A stretch of DNA of 64,000 nucleotides from NCBI GenBank assembly GCA_964431965.1, contig CAYSLU010000006.1, positions 17,877-81,876 on the forward strand, in the 5' to 3' direction. This DNA comes from CAYSLU01 sp964431965 (GTDB lineage Bacteria; Verrucomicrobiota; Kiritimatiellia; CAIKKV01; CAYSLU01). This document shows positions 42,407 to 53,391 of this stretch, piece by piece (the stretch's first letter is position 1; each line of letters starts with the position of its first letter). The notes under the pieces are model-generated. The model ran no database searches and was not told the origin of the DNA. It saw nothing but the letters and a program-made list of their open reading frames with translations. The translations under genes were made by a program, and so were the position numbers.

Positions 42407-45400
42407 ATGACGAACTTGCATCACGAGCTGGAGCGGATCGGGACGACGCTGAACCGCTGGAAGGCCGAGCAGTGGGCGGCGACCTCCGCGGCCGTGCTCT
42501 GCGCGGCGCTCGGGGTGGCCGGCCTGGCCGACTTCCTGTTCCGGTTCGGCTTTGCCGGCCGGTTCATCCTCTGGGCGGTGCTCGTGGTTCTGGCCGGGGC
42601 GGCCGTCTGGCGGATCGGCCGCGAGGTCCGGCGCCGATGGACGGCCGAGGGCGTGGCCGCTGCGATCGAGCGCGCGTTTCCGCGCCTCGACAACCGGCTG
42701 ATCAACACCGTCCAGTTCTCGGGCCTGCCGAAGCCGGACGCGCTCGAGGCTGCCTGCGTCGCGCAGGGCGTGCCCGGCTGGTCCGAAGTGGATGTGCGCC
42801 AGATGAAGGACCGCCGGGGCCGGCGGCGGGCGGGGCTGGGGCTGGCGGCGGGCGTGCTCTTCCTCGCCGCGCCGGGGTTCTGGTCCGGCCCCTCCTGGGG
42901 CAATGCGCTGCTGCGCGTGCTGAATCCCTTCTCGGCGCGGCCGCCGGCCACGCTGGCCGTGATCCTGCGCGTGGATCCGGGCGACCGCGTCGTGGTGCAG
43001 GGCGCCCCGCTCGTTCTGTCCTGCTCCGCGCAGGGGAAGCGGCACCAGCCGGCGTTCGTCGATCTGATGCCCGCTGACGACCGGAAGGTGTCGGTTCGGC
43101 TCGGCGCGCTGGCGGGCTCCGGGAGCGAGTCATTCGCCCACCGGCTGCCGCAGGTCAAGACCGAGATCCGCTACCGGTTTCGGGTCGGCGACGCCGTGTC
43201 GCCGCCGTATCGGATCCGCGTCCGGCCGCCGCTCGCGCTTGCCGCCGTGGAGCTCGTGGTCCAGCCGCCGGCCTACACCCGGCTTCCGCCGAGGGCGTTT
43301 GACGGCCTGGCCGGAGAGGCCCTGATCCCGCAGGGCGCGAGCGTACGGGCGACCGTTCGCGGAACGTGCCCGATGAAGGCGCTGACGGCCGATGCAGGCG
43401 CCGGTGCGGCGCCGTTCGCCCCCACCGACGATCCCGCCGTCTGGACGGGCTTGGTGCACACGGCTGACGCCAGGGAAGTGCGGCTCCGCGCGACGGACGA
43501 GGACGGCTTTGCCACCGAGTCCACGCTGAAGATCCAGGTGATTCCGGACCGGCCGCCGGCCATCCAGGTCGCGGCCCCGACCGGCCGTACCGCGATCGGC
43601 GCGGGTGCGTCGCCGCAGATCCAGTGGACCGTATCGGATGACTACGGCCTGTCCGCCGTGGTGCTCGAGCGCGTGACGCCGAGCCCGTCCGGAGTGGTGG
43701 CGGCCGTGCCCGTGCAGGAATGGCCGGTCGCCGCGCAGCGGGACTTCTCGGCGCTGTGGACCGGCTCGGTGATCCGGGCCGGGACCAAGGACGCGCAGGT
43801 GTTCCGGATTGCGGCGATCGACAACGCCCCCGGCCGCGCGGCGCACCGCAGCGAGTCGCCGCTGATCGTGTTCGAGCCGGTCACGGCGGGGGACGCCGCC
43901 GACGCCGATCGGCGGTCGGACGCCGACACGGATGCGTCGCTCGATCGGCTGCTGGCCATGCAGACCGAGAACCTGGACCGAACCCGGAAGCTGGACGGGA
44001 CGCTGGACACGGCGAAGGCCGAGCAGTGGGCGGAGGCGTCGGGCGTCCAGAAGGATGTCCGACGGATCGCGGGGCGGCTGCTGGGCGACCCGCGCAAGCC
44101 GCTGGGCGCCCTGGCCCGCGTGATGGACCGGCTGTTCCGCGACGAGATGGTCGAGGTGATCGACGCCCTTCGCCAGGTTCCGGCCGCGCCGGCCGCCGAG
44201 AAAGGCGCCTTTGCCCGGCGCAGCGTGTTCCTGCAGCAGCGCATCCTGGACACGCTGACCCGCGTCGAGCAGGGGGCGGACCGTGCGCAGCGGCACGGGC
44301 AGATCACCGGCCTGCTGGCCCTGCTCGACGCGCTCGTGCGCGGCCAGGATCAGGCGCTGGGCACGACGCGGGCCACCGTCAAGAGCTCCGCCGCGCTGCC
44401 GGCGGGGCTGGTGGACAAGCAGGACGCGCTCGCCGGGGACGTCGGCGAGTTCGTGGGCGTGTGCCGCAAGGAGGCGCGCGGCCTGGAGCGGGCGGACAAG
44501 GAGTTCGCGGCGCTGGTCGTCCAGGTGGCGGACGCGTGCGAACAGCGCGCCGTGGCGGCGGACATGACGCGTGCGGCCGAGCGGCTCGAGAGCCAGGCCG
44601 GTGCGGAGGCGGTCCCGTTCCAGGAGCGCGCGCTGGCCGCGCTCAAGGAGTGCCAGGACCTGATGACCCAGTGGCGCGCGGCGGAGGCGACCGAGAAGAT
44701 GGACGAGCTGCGCGAGGCCGTGGCCGATGGCAAGGAGCGGCTGCAGCGGATGCAGAACCTGCAGAAGAAGGTCCTGGACAGCATCCGCGCCGTCGAGCAG
44801 CAGAAGGACATGTCGAAAAAGGAAATGGACGAGCTGCAGGAAGAGATCGCGGAGCTGAAGGCCAACCTGGGCGACGCCGCGCTGCAGCTGGCGAAGGACC
44901 TGAACGTGCTGCCCGAGCTGCCCGTGGGCAACGAGCTCGTGGAGGACGTCTACCAGGTCTACGAGGAATGCGAGCAGATCCCGGGCTCCGACAAGACGAA
45001 GGCCACGGAGACGGGCGTGCAGAAGGAGGACTTCATCCTCGACCTGCTCGAGAAGACCACCAAGCGGGCCGACGACATGGAAATGTGGCTCACCGACAAG
45101 CCGGACGCCACGAAGCGCAACGTGGAGAACTTCGACAAGACCGAGATGCCCCAGATTCCGGTGATTCCGCTGCCGACCAAGATGGAGGACATCATCGGCG
45201 AGCTTCTGAAGCAGGAGGAGGAGGAGCGCGACAAGGCGGACGACTCGGCGCAAAACCAGGGCGTCCCGGACATGGCCATGGGCTGGGACGTCGTGGAGGG
45301 GGAGTGGACAACCTACAGCGGCAAGGGCAAGTCCGGAAACGAGCGCCCGGACCACAAGGAGCAGGATGGCCGCTCCGGGATCGGGCGGCAGGGCCAGTCC

Positions 45401-45967
45401 GATGGCGAGTCGGTGGCGGGCTCCGGGAAGGTCAACGAGGGCGACGAGAAGATCGAGGCGCGGCGCACGCAGGACTCGGCCCAGAGCGGTCAGGTTCAGG
45501 AGGAGGGGCACCAGGACGCCAAGGCCACGGGCGGGGGCAAGAACTCGGGCTACGCCTCCGACTTCGGCATGCCGGGCTCCGGCCCGCGGCGCGACGCGAA
45601 TACGCCCCCTTCCGAGCTGGGCATGCAGGCGATGCTGCGCCGGCACGCTGAGGCGCTGTATGCGAAGGCGTCGCTGATGCACGTGCGAACGGGCGACCTC
45701 GACGAAGCGATCGTCAGCATGCGGAAGGCGGAGGATGCGATGGCCGCGGGCCGCATCCAGCAGGTGCGCGAGTTCCAGAAGCGCGCGGTGATCGCGCTCA
45801 AGAAGACGAAGGTCGAGCTGGAGTCCGGCTCCACGGCGGCCACGATCGGGCTGGCGGAGGGGCCGGCGCCGGCGGAGGAGCAGGCGACCGGCGTCGTCGA
45901 CGAGGCGCCGGCGAACTACCGGGATCTGGTGTCCGAATACTTCAAGTCCCTGGGCCAGGGCGAGTGA
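42407..45967 (+). CDS. Large DUF4175-like coiled-coil membrane protein
   Basis: A 1186-residue protein. Membrane segments lie at ~28-48, ~52-68 and ~140-158. Repeated Ig-like regions follow (~190-480: PGDRVVVQGAPLVLSC, PPAYTRLPPRAFDG, SDDYGLSAVVLERVTPS), as in DUF4175 proteins. Residues ~500-900 form a long Glu/Lys/Gln-rich coiled coil (KEMDELQEEIAELKANLGD), and ~900-1110 are low-complexity charged sequence. The C-terminal ~80 residues have TPR-like helices (LYAKASLMHVRTGDLDEAIV). GC and codon use match the neighbours. In related operons such proteins follow the VWA genes. The exact role is unknown; a structural envelope role is plausible. Confidence 0.82.
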   Translation: MTNLHHELERIGTTLNRWKAEQWAATSAAVLCAALGVAGLADFLFRFGFAGRFILWAVLVVLAGAAVWRIGREVRRRWTAEGVAAAIERAFPRLDNRLINTVQFSGLPKPDALEAACVAQGVPGWSEVDVRQMKDRRGRRRAGLGLAAGVLFLAAPGFWSGPSWGNALLRVLNPFSARPPATLAVILRVDPGDRVVVQGAPLVLSCSAQGKRHQPAFVDLMPADDRKVSVRLGALAGSGSESFAHRLPQVKTEIRYRFRVGDAVSPPYRIRVRPPLALAAVELVVQPPAYTRLPPRAFDGLAGEALIPQGASVRATVRGTCPMKALTADAGAGAAPFAPTDDPAVWTGLVHTADAREVRLRATDEDGFATESTLKIQVIPDRPPAIQVAAPTGRTAIGAGASPQIQWTVSDDYGLSAVVLERVTPSPSGVVAAVPVQEWPVAAQRDFSALWTGSVIRAGTKDAQVFRIAAIDNAPGRAAHRSESPLIVFEPVTAGDAADADRRSDADTDASLDRLLAMQTENLDRTRKLDGTLDTAKAEQWAEASGVQKDVRRIAGRLLGDPRKPLGALARVMDRLFRDEMVEVIDALRQVPAAPAAEKGAFARRSVFLQQRILDTLTRVEQGADRAQRHGQITGLLALLDALVRGQDQALGTTRATVKSSAALPAGLVDKQDALAGDVGEFVGVCRKEARGLERADKEFAALVVQVADACEQRAVAADMTRAAERLESQAGAEAVPFQERALAALKECQDLMTQWRAAEATEKMDELREAVADGKERLQRMQNLQKKVLDSIRAVEQQKDMSKKEMDELQEEIAELKANLGDAALQLAKDLNVLPELPVGNELVEDVYQVYEECEQIPGSDKTKATETGVQKEDFILDLLEKTTKRADDMEMWLTDKPDATKRNVENFDKTEMPQIPVIPLPTKMEDIIGELLKQEEEERDKADDSAQNQGVPDMAMGWDVVEGEWTTYSGKGKSGNERPDHKEQDGRSGIGRQGQSDGESVAGSGKVNEGDEKIEARRTQDSAQSGQVQEEGHQDAKATGGGKNSGYASDFGMPGSGPRRDANTPPSELGMQAMLRRHAEALYAKASLMHVRTGDLDEAIVSMRKAEDAMAAGRIQQVREFQKRAVIALKKTKVELESGSTAATIGLAEGPAPAEEQATGVVDEAPANYRDLVSEYFKSLGQGE

Positions 45968-45978
45968 GGCGGGTGCGC

Positions 45979-48333
45979 ATGACGGGATGGGATGGATGGA
46001 GGGGGATTGGCGCCGTGCGTGCGGCCGGGCTTGCCGTGGCGGCGCTGGCGGCCGGCGCGCCGCACTCCGCGCATGCGGCGGACTGGGCTGTTGAGCCGTC
46101 GGCGCTTCGGTTCGAGGTGCGGGTAGCGGAGGCTCCGACGGAGCCCGTGGCGGGCGTCTACGTGGCGCTTCCGGACGGCGGGCTGCTGCCGCGGCCGACA
46201 CCCGGTGCGGTTGTGCTGGACTCGGCGGGCCGCGAGCTGGCCAGCGAATGCGTTTGGTTCAACCCGGGCGAGGGGCTGGGGCTTGTCTTCGAGCCGCCGT
46301 CGGACGGCCGCGCGGTGATCTACGCGATACCGGCCCTACAGCCAGCCCGACAGCCGGGCCGGTTCAAGCCCGGCCTGCTCCTCTACACGCGCGCCGGGCC
46401 GGCCAGCCTCGAGTCAGCCGTCCAGATGGGCCACGATTCGCCGCCCGGCCGCGAGACCATGGCCGGGCTGGTGCCCGCCATCGGGCACATGGAGAACCCG
46501 TTCGGCGGAGACGAGTCGTACATCTCCTACTACACGGGCTGGATCCGGAGCGCGGCTCCGGGGAAGACCTACCTGTGCACGATTTCGGACGACGGGTCCA
46601 TCCTGCGCATCGACGGCCGCGAGGTGGCGTCGTGGCCGGGCACGCACGCCAGCCGCGCGGCCGGAAACAAAGGGCAGTATGGCGGATCCGTTGATCTTTC
46701 GGGCGGCTGGCACCGGATCGAGTATTTCCACTTCCGCTCGGACGGCCAGCCCGAGATGAGCGCCTGCTGGCGGCTGCCGACCGCGAAGCCGGGCGACCTG
46801 CCGGTCCACATTCCCGCCTCGGGCTTCCTGCACTCGGGCCGCGCCGAGATCGTGGCCCTGGCCTCCCGAACCGGTGCGCCCGTGGCCGCCATGGTGGCGC
46901 GCTGCTCGAGCTACCTCTGGCTTGGAGAGCGCGCGCTCAATCTCTACCGGTTCGAGCTCGCCTGTGGCGCATCGCAGCCGACGAACGCCGCGTGCGCGTG
47001 GCGGATGCCCGAGGGGATCACGGTCCGCGAGCGGGCGTTCGACTGGGTGATCGAGGGGAGCGACCGGAAGACGGTCTCGCTCGCCGTGAGCAACCGGAGC
47101 GGGGCCTCGTCCAGCACGCGCGGCATCGAGCTGGCCACCACGCCGAAGAAGGCGTCGATCAACAGCGGATACGACCGGCTGCAGTATCGGAACGCCCTGC
47201 TGACGCGCTGTCGCGCCGTGCCGGACGGGCAGCGCCCGTGCGCGGGCTGGAGCCCCGACCTGTGGCTGCTCGCGATGAGCGTGCTGGAGCCCTACAAGGG
47301 GCGGGCGCTGCTCGAGGAGCTCTTCACGCGATCGCGCGAGGACGTGCTGGCCCGGCCGCCCGAGGAGCGCCGCCAGCTGGAGAACCTCTTCTTCGAGGTG
47401 TCGCGGTACACCGACAAGGACGCGACGGCCAAGTGGCTGGACCGCCTCGAGCAGGACGAGAAGTCCGAATCCGGCAGGTTCTACTGGCAGCTGGCGCGAA
47501 TCGATTTCACCCTGTACGACCGGTCGGACTCGAACACGGCGCGCCGGCTGATCCTGGGGCTGCAGGCGAGGATGAGGGACCCGGAGCCGATGGCGCGGCT
47601 GCTCATCCGGCTGGGCGACATCGAGCGGCTGTCGGGCAACTATGCCGAAGCCACCCGCCTGTACTCCAAGGCGCAGGACATGCCCGTCGCCATCGTGCCG
47701 GGCGCCAGCGCGGCGGCCTCCGGGATTTCGTCCGTCATGGTGCAGCGTGCCCGTTTCTCGGACGCCTGGCTGAAGGGCGTCAAGGTCGGCGGCGGCTCGC
47801 GCTCGAGCGCCGCGCGGCGTGATGCCGAGCGGGACGCGAAGGTTCCGTCGACCGCTGCCCCGGCACGCGTCGATCCGCCGTCGGCGCTCTGGAAGGTGGA
47901 GGCGGTGCGCGGGTCGGCTTACTACGAGACGGTGCACGAGCTGATCCGCGACGGTTTCCTGTTCGAGGCGCGGGACGCGATGGCGAGCTGGGAGCTGGAG
48001 CTGCCTACCGCCAAGCTGGCCGGGGACTTCCCGATCGCCGAGTCGGAGTACTTCATCGCGATCCGCGACTACCGGCGGGCGCTGCGCGTCCTGCAGGCAT
48101 ACCGGCGGGGCGTGGACATGTCGCCGTTCCTGCCGGCGGCGATGGCGCTGGAGTTCGATTGCCTGGTCAACCTGTCGCGCGTCGAGGAACTGCGCGAGCT
48201 GGCGAAGCTGATCGTCAAGCGCATGCCCGGCCATCCGGTGGCGCAGAAGGCGCAGGACCTGCTTCGGGTCGAAGCGATTGCGGACGCCGAGTCGCAGGTC
48301 ATGCGCTGGCGTCGGGCGGAGGAGAAGGAATGA
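45979..48333 (+). CDS. Exported PA14-like/TPR protein
   Basis: A 784-residue protein with a signal peptide (GAVRAAGLAVAALAAGAPHSAHA). A PA14-like beta-barrel occupies ~165-260 (YYTGWIRSAAPGKTYLCTIS, DDGSILRIDGREV, GWHRIEYFHF), a glycan-binding module type. The second half (~400-784) is helical with TPR-type repeats (LLIRLGDIERLSGNYAEATR, SEYFIAIRDYRRALRVLQAY). GTG 45964 overlaps the previous stop and is an alternative start; ATG 45979 is preferred because it is an ATG with a GAGG-like site upstream. It lies next to last in the chain of overlapping genes before fha-moxR. Confidence 0.8.
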   Translation: MTGWDGWRGIGAVRAAGLAVAALAAGAPHSAHAADWAVEPSALRFEVRVAEAPTEPVAGVYVALPDGGLLPRPTPGAVVLDSAGRELASECVWFNPGEGLGLVFEPPSDGRAVIYAIPALQPARQPGRFKPGLLLYTRAGPASLESAVQMGHDSPPGRETMAGLVPAIGHMENPFGGDESYISYYTGWIRSAAPGKTYLCTISDDGSILRIDGREVASWPGTHASRAAGNKGQYGGSVDLSGGWHRIEYFHFRSDGQPEMSACWRLPTAKPGDLPVHIPASGFLHSGRAEIVALASRTGAPVAAMVARCSSYLWLGERALNLYRFELACGASQPTNAACAWRMPEGITVRERAFDWVIEGSDRKTVSLAVSNRSGASSSTRGIELATTPKKASINSGYDRLQYRNALLTRCRAVPDGQRPCAGWSPDLWLLAMSVLEPYKGRALLEELFTRSREDVLARPPEERRQLENLFFEVSRYTDKDATAKWLDRLEQDEKSESGRFYWQLARIDFTLYDRSDSNTARRLILGLQARMRDPEPMARLLIRLGDIERLSGNYAEATRLYSKAQDMPVAIVPGASAAASGISSVMVQRARFSDAWLKGVKVGGGSRSSAARRDAERDAKVPSTAAPARVDPPSALWKVEAVRGSAYYETVHELIRDGFLFEARDAMASWELELPTAKLAGDFPIAESEYFIAIRDYRRALRVLQAYRRGVDMSPFLPAAMALEFDCLVNLSRVEELRELAKLIVKRMPGHPVAQKAQDLLRVEAIADAESQVMRWRRAEEKE

Positions 48334-49070
48334 GCGCTGGGTCCGGCCTCCGGCGGGCTGTGCGGGCGGCGGCCGCGGCGATCGCGGCGGCCACCGTCGC
48401 CGCTTCGGCGGGGACGGCGACCAAGACCGTCCAGTCGACGCGGCTCTACACGGCGCCTGACGCGTCCGCCTTGGGCGGGATCCAGGGGCGCATCCGGTCG
48501 TCTTCGGCGCCGGACGGCGTGTACGCCATGCCGCAGCTCGACCAGACGCGGGTGTACCGCGCCGAGCTGGGCCCGGACGGCCGCGCGTTCGCCTTCAGCG
48601 GGCTGCCGGTCGGCAAGTATGACCTGGTGGTGGTGTGCCGTGGCTCGTTCCGGGAGGGGCTGACGCTGAGCCGGGGCGACAGCACGCTGACGCCGCAGGA
48701 TCTCAAGCTGATCGAGAAGACGATCATGGAGTCGGGTCCGTTCTTTGACCGGAAGGAGATCCATCGCGCTTCCGGCGCGACCGGCCGCGAGGGCCGGGCG
48801 CAGTGCGTGCTGCAGGAAGTGCGGACGCGGCCCGTAACGCTGCAGAGCGCCGAGGTGCGGTCGGATATCCAGGTGCGCAGCCTCAAGCTGGCCTCGCTCG
48901 AGGATGTCGGCGCGGTGGGCTGGCACCTGGTGCGGACGCGCGAAATCGCACGGATTGAGGTCGGGCCCGGAGATCCGAAGGGCGTCATCCGGCATGCGTT
49001 TTCGGAGAAGCTGACCGGCATCCGCGTGGCGGATGCGGTGAAGGACATCGGGGAACTGAATCTGGACTAG
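48330..49070 (+). CDS. Small exported protein of the MoxR operon
   Basis: A 246-residue protein with an alanine-rich signal peptide (LRRAVRAAAAAIAAATVAAS). The mature part has IRSSSAPDGVYAMPQLDQTRVY, then AFAFSGLPVGKYDLVVVCRG, which looks like a carboxypeptidase-regulatory/Ig-like strand set, and helical segments after ~115. I recognise no family. It overlaps the previous gene by ATGA and is followed by a GC-rich hairpin and then fha-moxR. Confidence 0.7.
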   Translation: MSAGSGLRRAVRAAAAAIAAATVAASAGTATKTVQSTRLYTAPDASALGGIQGRIRSSSAPDGVYAMPQLDQTRVYRAELGPDGRAFAFSGLPVGKYDLVVVCRGSFREGLTLSRGDSTLTPQDLKLIEKTIMESGPFFDRKEIHRASGATGREGRAQCVLQEVRTRPVTLQSAEVRSDIQVRSLKLASLEDVGAVGWHLVRTREIARIEVGPGDPKGVIRHAFSEKLTGIRVADAVKDIGELNLD

Positions 49071-49072
49071 CA

Positions 49073-49092
49073 CGCGGCCGGAGCCGGCCGCG
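49073..49092 (+). other. Perfect GC hairpin between operon genes
   Basis: CGCGGCCG (49073-49080) and CGGCCGCG (49085-49092) with loop GAGC. There is no T tract, so it is more likely an mRNA processing or stability element than a terminator. It lies just before fha-moxR and could set that gene's level relative to the upstream genes. Confidence 0.5.
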
Positions 49093-49114
49093 CGAAGCGG
49101 AGAGGAATCAGACT

Positions 49115-50506
<1,392 letters not shown>

Positions 50507-50550
50507 CGGTCGGGGCAGAGCCCGCTCCTCCGGAATGCTGTGAGCACGAC

Positions 50551-50571
50551 CCGCTCTTGAGGGCGGAGCGG
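50551..50571. other. Hairpin between convergent genes
   Basis: CCGCTC (50551-50556) and GAGCGG (50566-50571) with a 9-base loop lie between the ends of fha-moxR and phosphofructokinase. It could act as a two-way terminator, but no T tract is seen. Confidence 0.3.
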
Positions 50572-50608
50572 CGGCTTCCGCGCCGTCCGTCCACCCCGTT
50601 CCGGCCTG

Positions 50609-51712
50609 TCACTCGTCGCCGAAGCTCGTGCCGACGGAGCGCGCCGCCCGGATCATGGCGTGGTCGGGCGGGACCGTCTTCAGCCTCGCCGTGGCTTCGT
50701 CGAGCGGAACGGAGACCACGTCGCTGCCGCGCAGGGCGACCATCCGGCCAAATGAGCCCTCGGCCGCCAGCCGGCAGGCTTCGGCGCCGAACTTGGTGGC
50801 CAGGATGCGGTCGAACGGAGTGGGCGATCCGCCGCGCTGCAGGTGCCCGAGCACCGTGACGCGGGTTTCGACTTCCGTGCCCTCGGTGATGCGCTTCGCC
50901 ACGTGCTCCGCGATGCCCCCGAGCTGCTTGGCGTCGGTGCGCTTGATGTCGTACTCCTTGACGACTTCGCCGATATCCGGGCAGCGCGCGCCCTCGGCAA
51001 CGCACACGATGCTGAACCGCTTGCCCCGGGTGCTGCGCTCGATGACCTTGCGGAAGACCGGTTCCCACCGGAAGGGGATCTCCGGAATGAGAATGATGTC
51101 TGCGCCGCCCGCCAGCCCGGAGCCGAGCGCGATCCAGCCGGCGTATCGGCCCATGACCTCGAGGACCATGACGCGGTGGTGTGACGAGGCGGTCGTATGG
51201 AGGCGGTCGAGCGCCTCGGTCGCCACATAGACGGCGGTGTCGTGGCCGAACGTGAGATCCGTGCCCCACAGGTCGTTGTCGATCGTCTTCGGCACGCCGA
51301 CGATAGACAGGCCGAGGTCGACGAACTTGCGGCAGATGCTCATCGTCCCTTCGCCGCCGAGCGCGACGAGGCCGTCCAAGCCCCAGCGTTTGTAGTTCCG
51401 GGCGGCCTTGCGGGAGGTGTCCGCGATGGCGATCTTGCCGTCGGCGCCCTCCTCCGGGTAGTGCCAGGGATCGCCCTTGTTCGACGTGCCCAGGATCGTG
51501 CCCCCCAGGTTGATGATGCCGGACACGTCGGTGTTGTGCAGCTCGCGCATGCGCCCTTCGACCAGTCCCTCGAACCCGTCCTCGATGCCCACGACGGTCG
51601 CGCCGTAGTCGTTCATGGCCGACTTGGCCACTGCGCGGATGACCGCATTCAGGCCGGGGCAGTCGCCCCCGCCGGTCAGGATGCCCAGCCGCTTGATCTT
51701 CGTGCTTCCCAT
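50609..51712 (-). CDS. 6-phosphofructokinase, atypical active site
   Basis: A 367-residue phosphofructokinase: LTGGGDCPGLNAVIRA, then LVALGGEGTMSIC, the catalytic PKTIDNDLWGTDLTFGHDTA, MGRYAGWIALGSGLAGGADI, PEIPF and LGHLQRGGSPTPFDR. The loop reads GGEGT where ATP enzymes have GGDGS and pyrophosphate enzymes have GGDD, while the Lys in PKTIDND is the residue often seen in pyrophosphate-type and some bacterial ATP-type enzymes. Gly at the second position argues for ATP. The donor is therefore uncertain. GGAGGGAGG precedes the ATG at 51712. It follows the sulfatase gene by 34 bases on the same strand and may share its promoter. Confidence 0.93.
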   Translation of the reverse strand: MGSTKIKRLGILTGGGDCPGLNAVIRAVAKSAMNDYGATVVGIEDGFEGLVEGRMRELHNTDVSGIINLGGTILGTSNKGDPWHYPEEGADGKIAIADTSRKAARNYKRWGLDGLVALGGEGTMSICRKFVDLGLSIVGVPKTIDNDLWGTDLTFGHDTAVYVATEALDRLHTTASSHHRVMVLEVMGRYAGWIALGSGLAGGADIILIPEIPFRWEPVFRKVIERSTRGKRFSIVCVAEGARCPDIGEVVKEYDIKRTDAKQLGGIAEHVAKRITEGTEVETRVTVLGHLQRGGSPTPFDRILATKFGAEACRLAAEGSFGRMVALRGSDVVSVPLDEATARLKTVPPDHAMIRAARSVGTSFGDE

Positions 51713-51746
51713 GGTTGCCTCCCTCCGCTGTTGCCCGTGCGCTCCG

Positions 51747-53201
51747 TCAAGCCTCCGCGCCGCCCCAGAAGCGGCGTCCTTCAACTCTCGTATCGCCCAG
51801 CTCCGTGCGCCAGCGCTCCACCTCGCGCCGCATGCGGGCTTCGACTTCCGCGCAGTCGGCCCGTCCGGCGAGGTTCGTCTGTTCGAGCGGATCTTCGGCA
51901 AGGTCGAAGAGCTGCCGCGTGCGGCGGCCTTCGACGCAGTATTCAATGTACTTGTGCCGGCGATCGCGGACCGCACGCTGCACGTCGCGGTAGGCGAAAT
52001 GCAGGGCATCGCGGACGGCGGGTGCGCGGCCGCTGACGACCGGCGCGAGGCTCCGGCCCTCCACGCTGGGTGGGGTTTCGATTCCGCACATGTCGCAGAG
52101 CGAGGGAAACAGGTCGAGCAGGTAGCATAGCGCATCCCGTCGCTCTCCGCGCGGGACGCCGGGGCCGGACAGGATCAGCGGCACGCCCACGCTGTGCTGG
52201 TAGACGCTCTGCTTGCCCATCAGGCCGTGCTGGCCGAGGGCGAGGCCGTTGTCGCCCGTGAACACGATGATGGTGTTGTCATACTCGCCGGACGCGCGCA
52301 GCGCGGCGAGCACGCGGCCGATCTGGGCGTCGACGTGGGTGATCATGGCGTAGTAGTCCGCGAGGTGTCGCCGGATGGCTGTGCGCCGGCGCGGCCAGGC
52401 CTCGAGGCGCTCGTCGCGGATCAGCATCTCCCCGTTGTCGAACGGGTGGCGCGGAAGGAAGTTGGCGGGCGTGGAGAGGGCGCGCGGGTCGTAGAGCGCC
52501 TCGTATTCCTCGGGGGTGTGACGCGGGTCATGCGGCGCGGTGAAGGCGAGGTAAAGGAAGAAGGGGCGCTTCGCCGCGTCGGCCGCGCCCGGCCGGCCGC
52601 GCAAGTAGTCGATGGCTGCGTCCGCGAATACCTGGCTGGAATGCGTGCCGCCGACGCCGGCGCGCGCGGGCAGATGGGTTCGGCCATCCTCCGCGAGGAT
52701 GTAGCTGTTCGCGGCCGGATAGGCGCCGGTGGGGTCGTAGTCGTGGAGCGGGCAGTTCCAGTGTCCGCCGTATTCCAGGTACCAGGGGCCGGCGAAGGAG
52801 AAGATGCGGCTGGCACGCTCGAAGCTGCGGTTGAAGGACTCGCGGTCCTGATGCCACTTTCCGATGTGCATCGTCTCGTACCCGGCGCGGCGGAAGCACT
52901 CGGGCATCGTGGTGTGCTCAGGCGGGATGCGCTGCGCGCCCAGCTCGCTGAGGTCGTCCTCGTTGCCGCAGTGCAGGCGGAAGAGGGTGCGGCCGGTCAT
53001 GATCATGGCGCGGCTGGGCATGCAGACGGCCGGGTGCGAGCCGCCCATGATGCAGGCGTTGGAGAAGGCGGTTCCCTCGGCGACCAGCCGATCCATGGCC
53101 GGCGTCTGGATCTCGCGGTTGCCCAGCGCGCGAATGGTGTCGTGGCGCTGGTCGTCGGTGAGGATGAACAGGACGTTGGGCTGTCGGGCGGCTGTGGTCA
53201 T
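51747..53201 (-). CDS. Sulfatase
   Basis: A 484-residue complete sulfatase. It has the N-terminal metal site NVLFILTDDQRHDTIRALGN, the formylglycine motif C-M-P-S-R in VCMPSRAMIMTG (~60-70), HIGKWH, the FFLYLAFTAPHDPRHTP stretch, and the second metal site FTGDNGLALGQHGLMGKQ. The end is GC-rich and normal for the family. No signal peptide is visible, so it may be cytoplasmic or have a missed start. The substrate is not readable, but the layout is close to choline-sulfatase or heparan/algal sulfatases. A promoter lies about 65 bases upstream, with an 18-codon reading frame between that overlaps its ATG. Confidence 0.93.
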   Translation of the reverse strand: MTTAARQPNVLFILTDDQRHDTIRALGNREIQTPAMDRLVAEGTAFSNACIMGGSHPAVCMPSRAMIMTGRTLFRLHCGNEDDLSELGAQRIPPEHTTMPECFRRAGYETMHIGKWHQDRESFNRSFERASRIFSFAGPWYLEYGGHWNCPLHDYDPTGAYPAANSYILAEDGRTHLPARAGVGGTHSSQVFADAAIDYLRGRPGAADAAKRPFFLYLAFTAPHDPRHTPEEYEALYDPRALSTPANFLPRHPFDNGEMLIRDERLEAWPRRRTAIRRHLADYYAMITHVDAQIGRVLAALRASGEYDNTIIVFTGDNGLALGQHGLMGKQSVYQHSVGVPLILSGPGVPRGERRDALCYLLDLFPSLCDMCGIETPPSVEGRSLAPVVSGRAPAVRDALHFAYRDVQRAVRDRRHKYIEYCVEGRRTRQLFDLAEDPLEQTNLAGRADCAEVEARMRREVERWRTELGDTRVEGRRFWGGAEA

Positions 53202-53263
53202 TGCTGTGTCTGCGCATCTTCGCGACCGTCCCGGCGGCGGTCAGCCTGATCCATGATGGGAGG

Positions 53264-53291
53264 ATGGTAGGCGCTCGCGCCCCAGACTCAA
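53264..53291 (-). promoter_or_regulatory. Promoter of the sulfatase-phosphofructokinase pair
   Basis: On the minus strand TTGAGT and TACCAT are 16 bases apart. The -10 is 62 bases before the sulfatase ATG and 9 bases before the ATG of an 18-codon frame that overlaps the sulfatase start (ATGA). Confidence 0.5.
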
Positions 53292-53391
53292 GCGAATCCT
53301 GCTGGCTCTGTTGCGGGCGCGGGAGGGACGCGTGCGCGCCGCGCCCGTGCATGGCACGATCGTGCGCGTCCTCGTCCTCGATCGGTCGGGC

